Under the pieces are notes generated by a model, which searched no databases, was not told where the DNA came from, and worked only from the letters and a program-made list of their open reading frames with translations. A stretch of DNA of 64,000 nucleotides. It comes from Pseudoips prasinana. Lineage: Eukaryota; Arthropoda; Insecta; Lepidoptera; Nolidae. Positions 1 to 10,905 of the stretch are shown here, piece by piece (position 1 is the stretch's first letter; the number at the start of each line of letters is the position of its first letter). The position numbers were made by a program, and so were the translations under genes. The DNA lies in assembly GCA_951640165.1 (NCBI GenBank), contig OX621247.1, positions 20,372,001 to 20,436,000 of the forward strand, read 5' to 3'.

Positions 1-277
1 TTCGGTAATTAAACCTATGAATAATCTCTGTAACAATAACTTAAATAAGCTAGCTAAGTAACTAAATCATTACTATCATAAATTTAATATTATATTAAAA
101 TATTTTCATACAAGCCACGTATACAAATATCTATATGTACCTAGAAATAAGTATGTATACTTTACTATATACTTTATTATTAATACAAACATGTACTGAC
201 TGAAAAAAAAAACCTTTTTTATTTTATTAATCAGGGAAGTCTAAAACAATAACAATCTACTGGTACGTTAATTTGTA
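1..277. other. AT-rich stretch, nothing recognised
   Basis: AT-rich sequence with no plausible coding frame. I see nothing in it apart from the TA at its right edge, which is the target site of the adjacent MITE. Confidence 0.5.
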
Positions 278-414
278 CAGACGCCAGCACATCAACTTAC
301 CCCAATCTGTCAAATTTCTCCAATTGACAGTGATCCTTATGGTTTTTTGAAAAAGTTGAAAATCTATAAAAGAAAAATTGACAAGACTGGGGAAGCCGGA
401 TGTGCTGGCGTCTG
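278..414. mobile_element. TA-flanked MITE, copy 1 of 3
   Basis: Short element whose ends are inverted repeats: CAGACGCCAGCACATC at the left and its complement at the right. TA lies directly outside both ends, as expected of a Tc1/mariner-type target duplication. The inner sequence is also self-complementary around CCCAATCTGTCAA. There is no coding capacity, so it would have been moved by a transposase from elsewhere. Related copies lie at 4256-4379 and 45688-45822. The superfamily is inferred only from the TA flanks. Confidence 0.8.
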
Positions 415-591
415 TACCTAGTTATAGAAATCGTTTCCACATGGATTTCATATTTGTGAATTAGAAGGTGGTTGACACTATGTTTAGCAAAGCACTATAA
501 TTATAAACGATAATTGTTGTCGCCGCCACTCCCATCAAAGTTCACTGGTACATAAAAGAACTACAGGCTGTTTTTTAAAAGTAATAATGTA

Positions 592-767
592 ATTTTTTAT
601 ATACAGTAGACACGGGTCTCATCGCGATAAATATTTAGGTAAATCATTACCTTGTTTACCCGACGTTTCGGCATGGATTGCACCATGCCGAAACGTCGGG
701 TAAACAAGGTAATGATTTACCTAAATATTTATCGCGATGAGACCCGTGTCTACAGTATATAAAAAAT
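592..767. repeat. 176-bp fold-back palindrome
   Basis: Two 85-base arms (592-676 and 683-767) are exact complements except for one mismatch near the outer end, separated by the 6-base loop ATTGCA. The inner arm carries the motif CGACGTTTCGGCATGG. It would form one long hairpin in single-stranded form. The near-perfect arms suggest a young fold-back MITE; a template-switch duplication or assembly inversion is the alternative. Confidence 0.85.
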
Positions 768-2116
768 GTGTACAAATCGCGAAAGTTTAAAAACATTAAT
801 AATGTAATTTATTTAGCACTTGAGTATTTACATACACTTGTATTTGTCAAGCTCAAAATGCAATACATAAACATGTATTTTGAATTTAATTTAACAAATA
901 TTTTGAATTTGTCTGTCTGTGCGGCTGTTTCGTCACATATAGTTTTATTAAATCCTTAAATAAATAATAAATAGCAATTTACTGAGCTATTATTGTTACA
1001 TTTAGCAAAACTGTATTAGATTAAAGAATTGAAGACAACGAGCAATTGGCTAGCGCAAAAGGCTCACAACCAGTAGTTTAATTTAAGCGACTAATACTTG
1101 AGGGCACGTTAATACGTTCGGGCCACAGCTCATGTGACCGCTGAAGTAAAAAGACGGAATTCTAAATGAGGGTCTGATCACTTGCAGGGGATTACCGATC
1201 ACGTGTTAAGGGACCAACGCGATCCTCGCCGCTGAGGAACCTACCCTAACTAGCCTGCGGCTTTAGCTACCTAGGTGGACGACCCGGCGAAGAAAGCCGC
1301 GACTGATCTCCGTGCTTGCTTTTTTCGTCTTCCTTGCCTTTTATTTTCGATTTTTTTAATGTCTTATTTTAACATTGTGATAAGCTGGTATGTGGGCTAA
1401 TGCACGCACAGAACCGTTGACATCTAGTTAATCAAAATAACTGTGAGGTAAGGGCATGATGCTGTTACTATGCCTAAAATACTTATTTAAATCTTCTCAT
1501 GAATAAATGTAACAATAGTTGGTACTTACTACATTAAAAACCGCAATGCATCCAACATATAACTGGATGTATTATTAATCACTTAGTTTATAATTTATTT
1601 AATTACAAACGGACCATTACCATCTATGTATGCATGTCTAAGGTATCGCATGTGCTTGATTCATATCCGAATAGCTCCTCGTTAATCGCAGGAATACGAT
1701 CAGCGGCCGTCATGCGGAAGCACATCTTTGATCTTAGCCTCTAATCAATTGGTATCGATGTACCTACCGATGTTCGACTATCGACTCAAATCGAAAACGA
1801 TTCTACCCACGCGCTGCCTGTCTTATTCTATTAACGAAGGATTGTGATTAAAGTTCTTTATGAAGCGCCCACGCTCTGTCTCGTTTTTATTGTTTGTTTA
1901 CAAAGTAAATACCCTCCAAGATAGTCCATTTATCAAATAAACGCATAAAAGAAAACGGTCTGGATAAATTTACGTAATGCGACGAAGATTTACCGATACA
2001 TATGCGAATGGACCCAATGTTTTTATACAAGGTGTTTATCATGGATTATGTGAATGATGCGACAGCCCACGCATCTCAAACTACTTATGTAATATTTCTT
2101 TTTTGTAACATATCAT
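768..2116. other. non-coding stretch, one GC-rich island
   Basis: No supportable gene. A GC-richer island at about 1080-1330 stands out from the AT-rich surroundings and could be a LINE untranslated region or a decayed exon, but I do not recognise it. A second less AT-rich patch lies at about 1660-1870. Stop codons are frequent in all frames. Confidence 0.4.
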
Positions 2117-2658
2117 GTCTGTCATCATGTCTACCAAAGTATGTCCACTGGTGAACAAAAGCCTCCATAAAGAATGGGGGGATATGCCATAATCGCCTTA
2201 TAATATCATCATCATCATCATCATATCAGCCGAAAAACGTCCACTGCTGGATAAACGCCTCCCCAAAGATCTCCACAATTGCCGGTCTTGCGCTATTCGC
2301 ATCCAGCAATTTCCAGCGACCCGCACAAGATCATCGGTCCATCTTGTAGCCTACCCACGCTGCGTCTTCCGGTTCGTGGTCGCCACTCAAGAACCTTTCT
2401 GCCCCAACGGCCATCGGTTCTACGAGCTATGTGCCCCGCTCACTGCCATTTCAGTTTTGCAATTCTTCGGGCTATGTCGGTGACTTTAATATACACATAC
2501 ATAATCGCCACGCTTGGCAGACGGGTTGGCGATCGCAGTAAGATGTTCATAATTCAAAGAAAAACGCTGCTGCCCTTTTTCGAGTAGGTATTCCCTCGGA
2601 CGGTTTTTGCGCCCTCCACGAGATGGCGTGATGAAATTCTTATGCCGTCACCACACAG
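2117..2658 (-). mobile_element. repeat family C (LINE-like 3' end), split by an insertion
   Basis: A member of an abundant family with landmarks CCATAATCGCC, CGCTTGGCAGACGGG and GCCGTCACCACACAG. Copies also lie at 21203, 39430 and 60455 in this strand, and at 6005 and 6955 in the other. This copy is cut in two: its first part (2117-2197) ends in ATAATCGCC and its second part (2501-2658) restarts with the same nine bases. Between them sits an RTE-like LINE tail. Read on the minus strand the family ends in a (GAT)n tail like the LINE 3' ends here, so I treat it as a LINE- or SINE-type 3' end. Confidence 0.75.
2198..2500 (-). pseudogene. RTE-like LINE 3' end nested in repeat C
   Basis: On the minus strand this is the 3' end of an endonuclease/reverse-transcriptase LINE: a decayed C-terminal stretch ending in AFIQQWTFFG and a stop, followed by a (GAT)n tail at the low-coordinate end. 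It is flanked on both sides by the 9-bp duplication ATAATCGCC (2189-2197 and 2501-2509). It is therefore a 5'-truncated retrotransposition event into repeat C. The (ATC)n seen on the plus strand is the LINE tail and not an independent microsatellite. Confidence 0.8.
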
Positions 2659-3604
2659 AAAAGATGGGGTGATGATAACCATGTTTGTAACATTTCAAAA
2701 ATAAATACAAATTAATAAAAGACGTCCAATTAATTAATCAGTCGCAATTAACACAAAAAATACCCAATGATTCCACTCTTTGTATCACGACGCACATAAA
2801 TAAACCTCGTGTAGTGAATATCGATATTGCGAAGTCAATTCGTGACCATTAATGTGAATTTGAAAGTCGAACATAACTCGAACAGTTAACGGGGGACCAT
2901 TAAACACTGATATAATAATGTCGTAATTATAAAATATTGCTTTCAGTGTGCCTTGGGACTATCGGGGCATCGGGCTTACAATTTAATAATAAATATTCAT
3001 GCGGTCGACGATTACACACACTCAGTCGATACGTTTTATCGATGCAGCCACTGTGTATGCCACGATCTCGATTATTATAAATGTACATACATGTCATATG
3101 TGAGTAATGATTTTGATTCTATGCATTTCGTACGTGTATTCCCCAAGTTATTGTGTGGCTGTTTCCATGTATAAAGTAGCATTTATCCACGTCTTCAAAT
3201 AAGGTTATGATACATAAGTTTATACTATGCTAAAGGATTTCTGTGTTATTCTCGTCATAAAGCAAAGTTAAGAGTGTTAATGCGTTAGATTTCTTTATAT
3301 TCGTCAATGCGGGTTGCTACAGAGGATTACTGTGATAGTCAATAAATATGAGACGACCAGCCGATGCTGGATAAATTACGATATTAAACCATTTAAATGG
3401 TACTTAGCGGTTAAAGCTTTCCTTAGGACCCTGCTATTCACGTGGATATTGGTCATAATATAGTTTTATTGAAATAGGTAACCACTCTATTATAACCATT
3501 GCATGTTCGTCTCTTTGTATTGGAAAAATGCTGTATAAATGAATCCTTATAAATTATTTATTTATAAGCATTCATTTTTATAAAGCTTTCTAATACTTTG
3601 CAAG
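2659..3604. other. no recognised feature
   Basis: AT-rich sequence. The open frames here are short and lack recognisable domains. I see no RNA gene or repeat that I can support. Confidence 0.4.
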
Positions 3605-4027
3605 CCTGCGACAAAATGGGAATTTAACTATATGACGTGTAGTAGTGTGTGCCAACAGGAAGCTATTAAACGCTGGCACAAACTTCCAGGTTTAACTCAC
3701 TCCAAAAAAGCTATTAAGGGCTACGACCGCAAAACTGCAAATGAAGCCCTCGCGCTTAATAGGAGGAATTTATGCATCATAACTAGGGTGTTAATGGGAC
3801 ATTGCCATCTCAAGAAACACCTGACTACGGTGGGCATCTGAGACTGTAGAGTGTGTAGGTTTTTCATTAACGCGGACGAAACACCTCTAGACCTGCTCTG
3901 TCACTGTGAACCACTGATGCATAAACGTAACACCATCCTGGGCCAACACTTCTTGCACCACGACGATGTTACCGATACTCCACTACCGCCAAAAAGATTC
4001 TGCAATTTATCTATGTTGCAGGGTTAG
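3605..4027 (+). pseudogene. LINE remnant: RNase H tail and zinc-knuckle region
   Basis: The frame from about 3632 encodes RWHKLPGLTHSKKAIKG, then the LMGHCHLKKHLTTVGI block, a stop at 3839-3841, and in the same frame CRVCRFF, ETPLDLLCHCE and KRNTILGQ. This order (conserved GHC.L..HL, a CxxC pair, then ET...L.H/C and a terminal LG) is the C-terminus after RNase H in R1/I/Jockey-type non-LTR retrotransposons. The internal stop and the lack of reverse transcriptase upstream make it a dead fragment. The clade cannot be set from this piece. Confidence 0.7.
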
Positions 4028-4255
4028 ACAGGGAAGTTTAGTTGGAGCAGCGAGCACAATAGTTCATCACTGGACGCAGTGTTACCAGGACCTCAGACCA
4101 GGACCTGGAAATAGCCGCCACCAGAAGAATAAGAATATGAATATGTGTAGCGACCTAAGCCATCTAGTCTGCAGGCAGAACCATACAAACCAATTCCTTC
4201 GATCAACTTACGCACGGTACGTTAAGTTGTCCGTCCATTTTGCTGTCATCAGATA

Positions 4256-4379
4256 CAGACACTAGCACATCCAGCTACCCCAATCTGTCAATTTTTTTAT
4301 AGATTTTCAACTTTATTACAAAAGCACATTTTGTTGGGGTAATTTGACAGATTGGGGTAGCTTGATGTGCTGGCGTCTG
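4256..4379. mobile_element. TA-flanked MITE, copy 2 of 3
   Basis: Same family as 278-414, flanked by TA at 4254-4255 and 4380-4381. It is shorter (124 bp against 137 bp). The left end is diverged (CAGACACTAGCACATCC), while the right end keeps GATGTGCTGGCGTCTG. The inner CCCAATCTGTCAA and its complement are present. Confidence 0.8.
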
Positions 4380-4381
4380 TA

Positions 4382-5650
4382 CCTCAGTCGTTGAATCATG
4401 ACGGATTACCACTGGCCAACTTGAACATGTGCCCTACACAAGGTTAGGTAATAAAGTAATAACTGACTCCACTCTAATAAATAATTAAATAAATAATATC
4501 AAACATTTGTATTTCATATCATAAAATATACTTATCTTGAGATATTTGTGCCTAAGAGACCGTTTGTAAAGTCAGCTTACACAAGCAAAGTGAAAGTATC
4601 TCGACTCTTTGTAAGTTTAAGTCAATAAACACTGAATATGAATGATGAAGAAGACTAATGATTAATGGTGTTGAGAGCTTTACCGTTGTTCTAGAGTAGA
4701 GTATCCATAGGCAGGGAAGCTATAACGAGAATGTAGCTCACCTTTAAAAAAATGCGTGTAGAAAATTTAACTGTACTCTACTGTAAAGCGATACTATATA
4801 AGTTACGCAAGCATATATTCCAGAAGGTTTCATAAACCTCTTTTCATAGTCAGCTCTGTTGGAAACCAGGCTACATCGGTCAAAATAACTTTTATGCATA
4901 CGTTGCTCAACTAGGTGGTCTATTCCGCCACCCAATCTGTCTTAGAATAAGTTCTATCATTCTGTATACTAGTACTTGGCATTTGATCGTCGAATAATAA
5001 ACTTGTGTCAACAATTACTACTTTGTAATTTTTTAAATTCGCAACCTGCGCGTGCTATTTTGAACAAGCTATTTCGTAAAGACATTTTTTTTAAGAAATT
5101 TAACAATTGCGCGCCAATTTATACAATTTATTGTATTATTATACTATCGATACTTAAAATTTTTGATCACAAATTAACTTTATAATCATTATTAAAATAA
5201 TATATTTCATGTGCTTCATTTTTTTACACATTTGCATGTTTTATCGAGTTTCTTAACCACCTGACTTGTTGCGTATCACAGTCGCATTAAATTGTTTATC
5301 ACGATTATTATATTTCCGATGTTTCGACTTAATGCATTCATAATCCAGTGCAATACTAATTCATTGGTGCGTGTGTTAATTTACATCAGTTGCTTTCATA
5401 GCCGATAATATACTTATCTAAACTTTCTTTGGCATTTAGTAGTATAGCTTGCGCTGGGCATTAGACTCAATCATGTGTAATGATGAGCCATTGTATAATC
5501 AGTCATTTAGAGCTGTGAATAAAATTGTTTGCTTTTAGTGTGAAGCTTTGTTGTGATAGCTATTGCCCAAAATAGCTGGTACTAAAATCGCTATAATAAC
5601 AAACTTCCCACGTAATAATGCATCATTTGGGGCTTGGGGCCCGCATTTAA
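4382..5650. other. no recognised feature
   Basis: AT-rich, stop-dense sequence in all six frames. The short open frames here have no recognisable protein motif. I see no repeat shared with the rest of the window. Confidence 0.4.
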
Positions 5651-5780
5651 GTAGAAAATTTGCTTATTAAATATCAACTGTTATATTTGACGTCATTTTA
5701 AAAATAAATGTACTGGTAGAAAATTTGCTTATCAAATATCAACTGTTATATTTGACGTCATTTTAAAAATAAATGTACTG
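5651..5780. repeat. 65-bp tandem duplication
   Basis: Two adjacent 65-base units (5651-5715 and 5716-5780), each beginning GTAGAAAATTTGCTTAT and ending AAATGTACTG. By eye they differ at one base (TTAAAT against TCAAAT), so the duplication is recent. Confidence 0.9.
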
Positions 5781-5901
5781 TATGGTAACGGCTACGATAT
5801 CACTACTCCATCTCATTTCGTGGGCCCCAGAAGTGGTTATAAATGCATCTAGAGGGAATATTAACCAAAAAACATACAGCAGCGTCTTTCTGATGACCAA
5901 T

Positions 5902-6016
5902 GACTGCACGTGTGGCGCAGTATCTAATCCAGTCACCTCGCCGCTTCATGTCCCGGGTTCGATTCACAGGACAACTATTTTTGTCACCCTTAAGTAGTTG
6001 TGCTGAGTCAGAATTG
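5902..6016 (+). mobile_element. tRNA-derived SINE family 1, 5' part
   Basis: The tRNA-like head has an A-box-like GTGGCGCAGT and a B box GGTTCGATTC, then the family body CAACTATTT...AAGTAGTTGT. The cloverleaf is not intact, so it is not a tRNA gene. Copies lie at 24090, 31003 (minus), 42863, 43919, 47431 and 48951 (minus). This copy is 3'-truncated and runs into a copy of repeat C. Confidence 0.75.
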
Positions 6017-6150
6017 ATCATAATACTTCGATTGCGAACCCGTCTCCAAACGCGATGATTATGGCATCTCCTCCAAATTATGCTTTACGGAATGTTTTTG
6101 TCCTATGGATGCGTTTTGGCTGACTGGATCATCAGATGATGATGGTTAAA
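6005..6150 (+). mobile_element. repeat family C, degraded copy
   Basis: Opposite orientation to the copy at 2117. Landmarks seen are GCGAACCCGTCTCCAAACGCG, ATTATGGCATCTCC and a terminal GATGATGATGG tail. It is strongly diverged. Confidence 0.6.
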
Positions 6151-6954
6151 ATAAAGAGCAATGATATGAATATTCTTATTTTTTTAAACATATGCAAGTG
6201 ACGTGGTTGGAAGTTTGAACCTATATCTGTAGGTACATATACATATCTGTGAGTCCGAGAAACACGTATAAACATAAATGAAACTATGCCCAAACAAAGA
6301 CAGGCAGATTAAGTTTAAAGGGAACATCCCAATTATTCACACCGCCACAGTACCAAACAACCGAGAATTCGATACATTTAGCAGTGAAAGGTAACCGAAG
6401 TGACCATAGATAGATGTTGTGCGCTCCCCAACGGATCCCGTGTCACCTCCTCTTAGTTAAAGGATCATTGTAGTCCCAAAATTGATGACAGACTAATAGC
6501 TAAACGAGCCTTACTCTTGAAACTCAACCATGGGATTACTTTAGGTAGACTTAAGAAATGTTAAGACTGAATCTTGGATAAGAGTGTTGAAGATTAAGTA
6601 TTCTATTTTTTTCACATTATTTATATTTTTAGATATATACACTTTATTGCCAAAATTTAAATGTTTACCGGAAAATTGTTAATAGTTAAAATATGTACAA
6701 TTGGCGGTTTTGTCGCATAATAGCGATTTCTTCCAGACAGGGTTTTTAGGTAATATAATAAAAATTTTATTCAGGAGTATTCAGTATTTTAAGGAAAATT
6801 CTTCCTGCATAAAAGTGGTTTATATAGACAGAAAATTTGTGAACCCCTGCAACCTATGATGATGATGAGGTCCAAAGGAATCAATTTAAGAAGAAATCAT
6901 TTCTTATACTTTAATGAATTTGCTGCTTGTTGAATATGACGAATACTAACAACC
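6151..6954. other. no recognised feature
   Basis: AT-rich stretch without a supportable gene or repeat. Confidence 0.4.
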
Positions 6955-7085
6955 ATCTCATCCCGTGGGAATTGTCAACGTCGTCTTAAGGGAACATTTT
7001 CCAGAGAATGGACATCAGCGTCACTTTGTATAGTCAAAGCACCATACTGCAATCACGAAACCGTCTGCCAAGCTTGGTGATTAAT
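6955..7085 (+). mobile_element. repeat family C, fragment
   Basis: Contains CCATCTCATCCCGTGGG near the left and ACCGTCTGCCAAGCTTGG at the right, matching the middle of repeat C in the orientation of the copy at 6005. Both ends are missing. Confidence 0.6.
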
Positions 7086-7222
7086 AAATGATAATCCATA
7101 AATATTTGTGAAGATACCCAAGGTGGTTTTTGTCCAGAAGTAGACGTATTTTGCCTGTTATGATGACATAATTGAATATAATAATAATAATAATCGGATA
7201 TGAAAACTTTGTATTTTAATTT

Positions 7223-7294
7223 AAGTTTTAACCCACGGTCTATCCTCTTAAAATGGCATACCATTTTAAGAGGATAGACCGAGGGTTAAAACTT
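7223..7294. repeat. short palindrome, 34-base arms
   Basis: Arms 7223-7256 and 7261-7294 are complementary with one mismatch and are separated by the 4-base spacer CATA. There are no obvious terminal transposon motifs. The geometry (long arms, tiny spacer) matches the inverted duplication inside the LINE at 55722-55773. Confidence 0.85.
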
Positions 7295-7595
7295 AGTACT
7301 TACTGGTATGGTGTAAACTCATGGTTATTTTCTTGAATCTAATGAATGGATTCAGTTCTGAGCGGCTTTCAGATATAAAAGTAAATGAATGGGATGCAAG
7401 CAACAAGTGAGTATTGATGAGACTTAAATATGTATTTGGTGGACTATTAATCTTTTTGAGTCTGTGCATGCCTGACTTGGAAGTCAATTAATATTTGTTC
7501 AGAGTCGTATGTTTTACGAACAATAAGATTCCGCTACAGCTTGCTTATATATGTATTTTAATCTGTTGACATTGTATTATAGTGCAATTTGTTTT

Positions 7596-7615
7596 TATTT
7601 ATTTATTTATTTATT
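7596..7615 (-). repeat. (TTTA)n, probable antisense LINE tail
   Basis: Five or so TTTA units followed by AAGGGTTT. On the minus strand this reads as a (TAAA)n terminus, like the tail of the LINE ending at 34574. I see no coding remnant next to it. Confidence 0.4.
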
Positions 7616-7737
7616 AAGGGTTTAAAAATTGTTTAACGAACCCTAAACCAAACACAGAACTATTTTACAAAAGATAAATATTATAAATTATGTTATATAG
7701 AAGGGTAAATAGCTATAGCTATAGCATATATTAGAAA

Positions 7738-8039
7738 AGTTCAAGGCGGCCGATATAAGAATTCCGCTGTTTATAAACAATGTTGATAAGAATACAACAG
7801 AAAAGGATATCAGTGAATATATCTGTAATAAAACTCTGGTCAGTGTGAGTTTGCGAAAATTAAATTCGAAAGATACTAAATCATTTAGCGCATTCATAAT
7901 ATATGTTCCTAAGAATAAACTATCTTTATTTTTAAATGGCAGCCTGTGGCCTGAAGTAGTGACCTTTCGTCGTTTTATTAACTTTAAAAAGAACCTCACT
8001 CAGAAAAGTGATGGTACTGGGACTAATAAAACGTCTTAA
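7738..8039 (+). pseudogene. LINE copy 1: ORF1 C-terminal fragment
   Basis: Open from about 7738 to the stop at 8037-8039. It corresponds to the C-terminal RNA-binding-like block of ORF1 in copy 2: both have a hydrophobic strand plus NNV/YNV, a central FxxYVP or FxxFVP, and WP.(V/G)V.(F/Y)RRFIN. ORF1 normally binds the element's RNA. Its stop codon overlaps the next start as TAATG (8037-8041). Confidence 0.75.
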
Positions 8040-8691
8040 TGGGTTCGAGATTTAACAAATTTTGTACTTTTAATTGTAGATCTCTAATTAGATCTATGGA
8101 ATGTATAAGATCATTGTGTAAGACATCAGACATAGTGGCATTACAGGAGACGTGCCTGTTGCCGCACGATTTCCTCTCCTGGGTACCATGAACATCGACT
8201 TCGATTATATTGGAAAATCAGCTGTTGACACGTCGGAGGGTGTATTGCGTGGGCGTCCTTATGGAGGTGTGGCTATTTTGTGGCGGAAAAAACGTCTTTG
8301 ACTCCGTAACGACAATGCAGTGCTCTAGTGATCGTATTATTGCTGTTAAAGTAACTCTGGCTCAGTGCACCTTTCTTGTGTTCTCGGTTTACATGCCTAC
8401 GGATGAACCAATGCATTTAGTGGAATTTACACATTGCTTGGGTGAGTTGAATGCCATTATTGACAGTTGTGATGTTGAATATGCTTACTTACTCGGTGAT
8501 TTCAATGCTCACCCGGGTAGGCGGTTTGGTAATGAACTGCGCGATTTCTGTACAATCCAGGATTGGTTTTGTGCTGACATTGAACTACTTGGTTTGTCTT
8601 CGGGTTCATACACTTATGTGAGTGATAGTCAACCAATAGCTGGCTTGATCATTGTTTAGTAACAGAAGTTACTAAACATACAATTGTTAAT
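8039..8691 (+). pseudogene. LINE copy 1: AP endonuclease, frameshifted
   Basis: Begins at the ATG overlapping the ORF1 stop. APE-type motifs are visible in different frames: FNCRSLIRSMEC and LQETCLLPHDF in the first, YGGVAILWR in a second, then FSVYMPTDEP and LLGDFNAHPG. The WLDHCL region near 8640-8660 is one frame off from the preceding part. At least three frame changes (near 8185, 8290 and 8640) destroy the protein. The longest clean piece is 8210-8659. Confidence 0.75.
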
Positions 8692-10293
8692 ATGTCTATT
8701 AATTATAATGTGTTTTGGTCTGATCACTTTCCGTTGGAATTACAATGTGACCTTAATATAATAAGACCTAAAGTTGTAACCTCTCATAGCTGTTACGATA
8801 ACAATATTAATTCAATTTTGTGGGGGGAAAGAGATCCATCTCAAATATCGCTGTATACAGAATATTATAATGAAAAATTCAGACAAATTGACTTTCCAGA
8901 GGATTGTAAAAATTGTGCCAAGATTTTGTGTAATAATTCTAGTCATAATAAGATATTGTTGGATATGTATAGTAAAATTGTTAATGTTCTAACTGAAGCC
9001 TCTATTTATAGTGCTAAGAAAACATTTTCTGTCAATAAAAAGAATTGCATATGTGGCTGGAATAAACATGTTAAGGGAACCCACAGTGAGGCTCGTTTTT
9101 GGTATCAGTACTGGGTTTTATATAATAAACCGCGATCTGGATATATATACGACAAAATGTCCGAACCAAAAAAGAACTTTAAAGCTAAGCTTAAATGGTG
9201 TCAAACAAATAAACAGCAGATCAAAATGGACATTTTGGCTATGCATCACTCAAATAAAGACTTTTCCAATTTTTGGAAGCAAACTAGAAGGCTAAACCCT
9301 AAACCTAATATTCCTGCAAACGTGGATGGGCTAACTGATCCCTCGCTCATAGCTGAAATGTTCAAGGAGCACTTTAACGTTCAGTCATCAGTAGGGGTAA
9401 CTGATAGTAAAAATACTGGCTTTTCTGGCATAAGCTGTCTTAGTAAAAAACCAGTTGTGGTTACAGCAAAGGACATAAGATCTGTGTTGAGAAAAATGAC
9501 TACGGGGAAATCTCCAGGTCATGATCACTTAAGCATTGAACACCTGTTACATGCTGGCGTACACCTGCCACGTGTCCGAGCCTTGCTTTTTTCCCTTTGC
9601 TTGAATCACGGCTACTTGCCAGATAGTATGTTAAAAACATTAGTGGTTCCTATTGTCAAAAATAAGACTGGCGATATTAGTGACAAACCCAATTACCGAC
9701 CCATATCATTGGCAACCATAGTGGCTAAGATGCTGGACAGCCTGCTGAACCAGCAGCTTTGTGCTCATATTAAGCTTCACGATGCACAGTTTGGTTTCAG
9801 ACCAGGTCTGTCTACTGAAGCCGCTGTCTTGTGTCTCAAGCAGACTGTCCAGTACTATACAGCTAGGAATACACCTGTTTATTCTGTATTTTTAGACTTA
9901 TCAAAATCCTTTGATATGGTCCAATACAATATTTTTTGGGAAAAACTATCTGAGGACACAAACACACCACCCGAGTTTATTTCCTTATTAAAATACTGGT
10001 ATGAACATCAGAAAAACTATGTTAAATGGTCAGGAGGGATATCATGCCCTTATAGCTTAGAATCTGGAGTAAGGCAGGGGGGAATTACTTCGTCTGCCCT
10101 TTTTAATCTATATGTCAATAGGTTGATTGATGAGCTCAGCAGCGCTGGAGTTGGTTGTTCTGTTGACGGTACCTTTGTGAACAGAATAAGTTACGCTGAC
10201 GATATGGTGCTATTGTGTCCATCAAATAGTGCACTAAATAAACTTATGGGCATCTGTGAGCGATTTGCTGTGGCTAGTAGTACAGTAGTGTAG
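8692..10293 (+). pseudogene. LINE copy 1: reverse transcriptase
   Basis: A long clean frame that starts mid-protein with the end of the endonuclease (FWSDHFPLEL) and continues through the linker and reverse transcriptase: GKSPGHDHLSIEHL, NYRPISLATIVAKMLDS, FGFRPGLSTEAA, FLDLSKSFDMV, GVRQGGITSSALFNLY and the catalytic ISYADDMVLL. The ATG at 8692 is internal and not a true start. The frame ends at tandem stops at 10291-10296, where a filler containing GTAGTGTAGTAG replaces the expected sequence. It aligns by eye along its length with 54416-55690. Confidence 0.85.
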
Positions 10294-10329
10294 TAGGTAC
10301 AACACAACTAAGAGTGTACTTCTTGTATT

Positions 10330-10892
10330 CAAGGCAGGTAATAAGTCTTACAAAGTACCTCCAGTAACGCTCAATGAGACCCCGATAGCACAAGTAAACA
10401 GCTTTAGGTACCTGGGACACTGGGTCACGGAGTCGCTGAAGGATGACATGGATATGGAACGGGAACGCAGGCGGCACTCTGTGCATTCGAGCTAATATGC
10501 TTTCCTGCAGGTTTGCTCGCTGTTCTAAACAAGCAAAAATAACGCTTTTTAAAGCATATTGTCACTCTTTGTACACGTGCAGCCTGTGGATGAATTACAC
10601 TCAAGGAGCATACAGGACCCTCCGTACCCAATATAATAATGCCTTCAGGGCGCTGTTGGGGTTGCGACGCCACTGTAGTGCCTCAGGGATGTTGGCCGCA
10701 GCTGAGGTTGATAGCTTTTCGGCTATCATCAGAAAACGTATAGCGTCCCTATTACAGTGGGTTCGTGGCAGTTCCAACAGCCTCCTGAAGACTGTGGCCA
10801 ACAGACTTGACGTGGACAGTGCTTTTATGCAGCACTGGACACGCGTACACATAATCAAGGATACCGCAATTACATATAATCGGTATGTGTAA
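10330..10892 (+). pseudogene. LINE copy 1: ORF2 C-terminal region
   Basis: After the filler the thumb resumes in another frame (NSFRYLGHWVTESLK at about 10398-10442). Another shift near 10470 leads into a clean frame with CRFARCSKQAKITLFKAYCH, LYTCSLWMNYT and YNNAFRALLGLRRHCSASGM. This is the conserved tail following the reverse transcriptase and has no RNase H. A small hairpin (AAGGATACC/GGTATCCTT at 10857-10905) marks the end of the coding region. Confidence 0.75.
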
Positions 10893-10905
10893 TGGTGGTA
10901 TCCTT

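Noticed and set aside
2205..2226. (ATC)n as an independent microsatellite
   Set aside because: It is the tail of an antisense LINE, inside a 9-bp target duplication; the same holds for most other (ATC)n/(GAT)n runs here.
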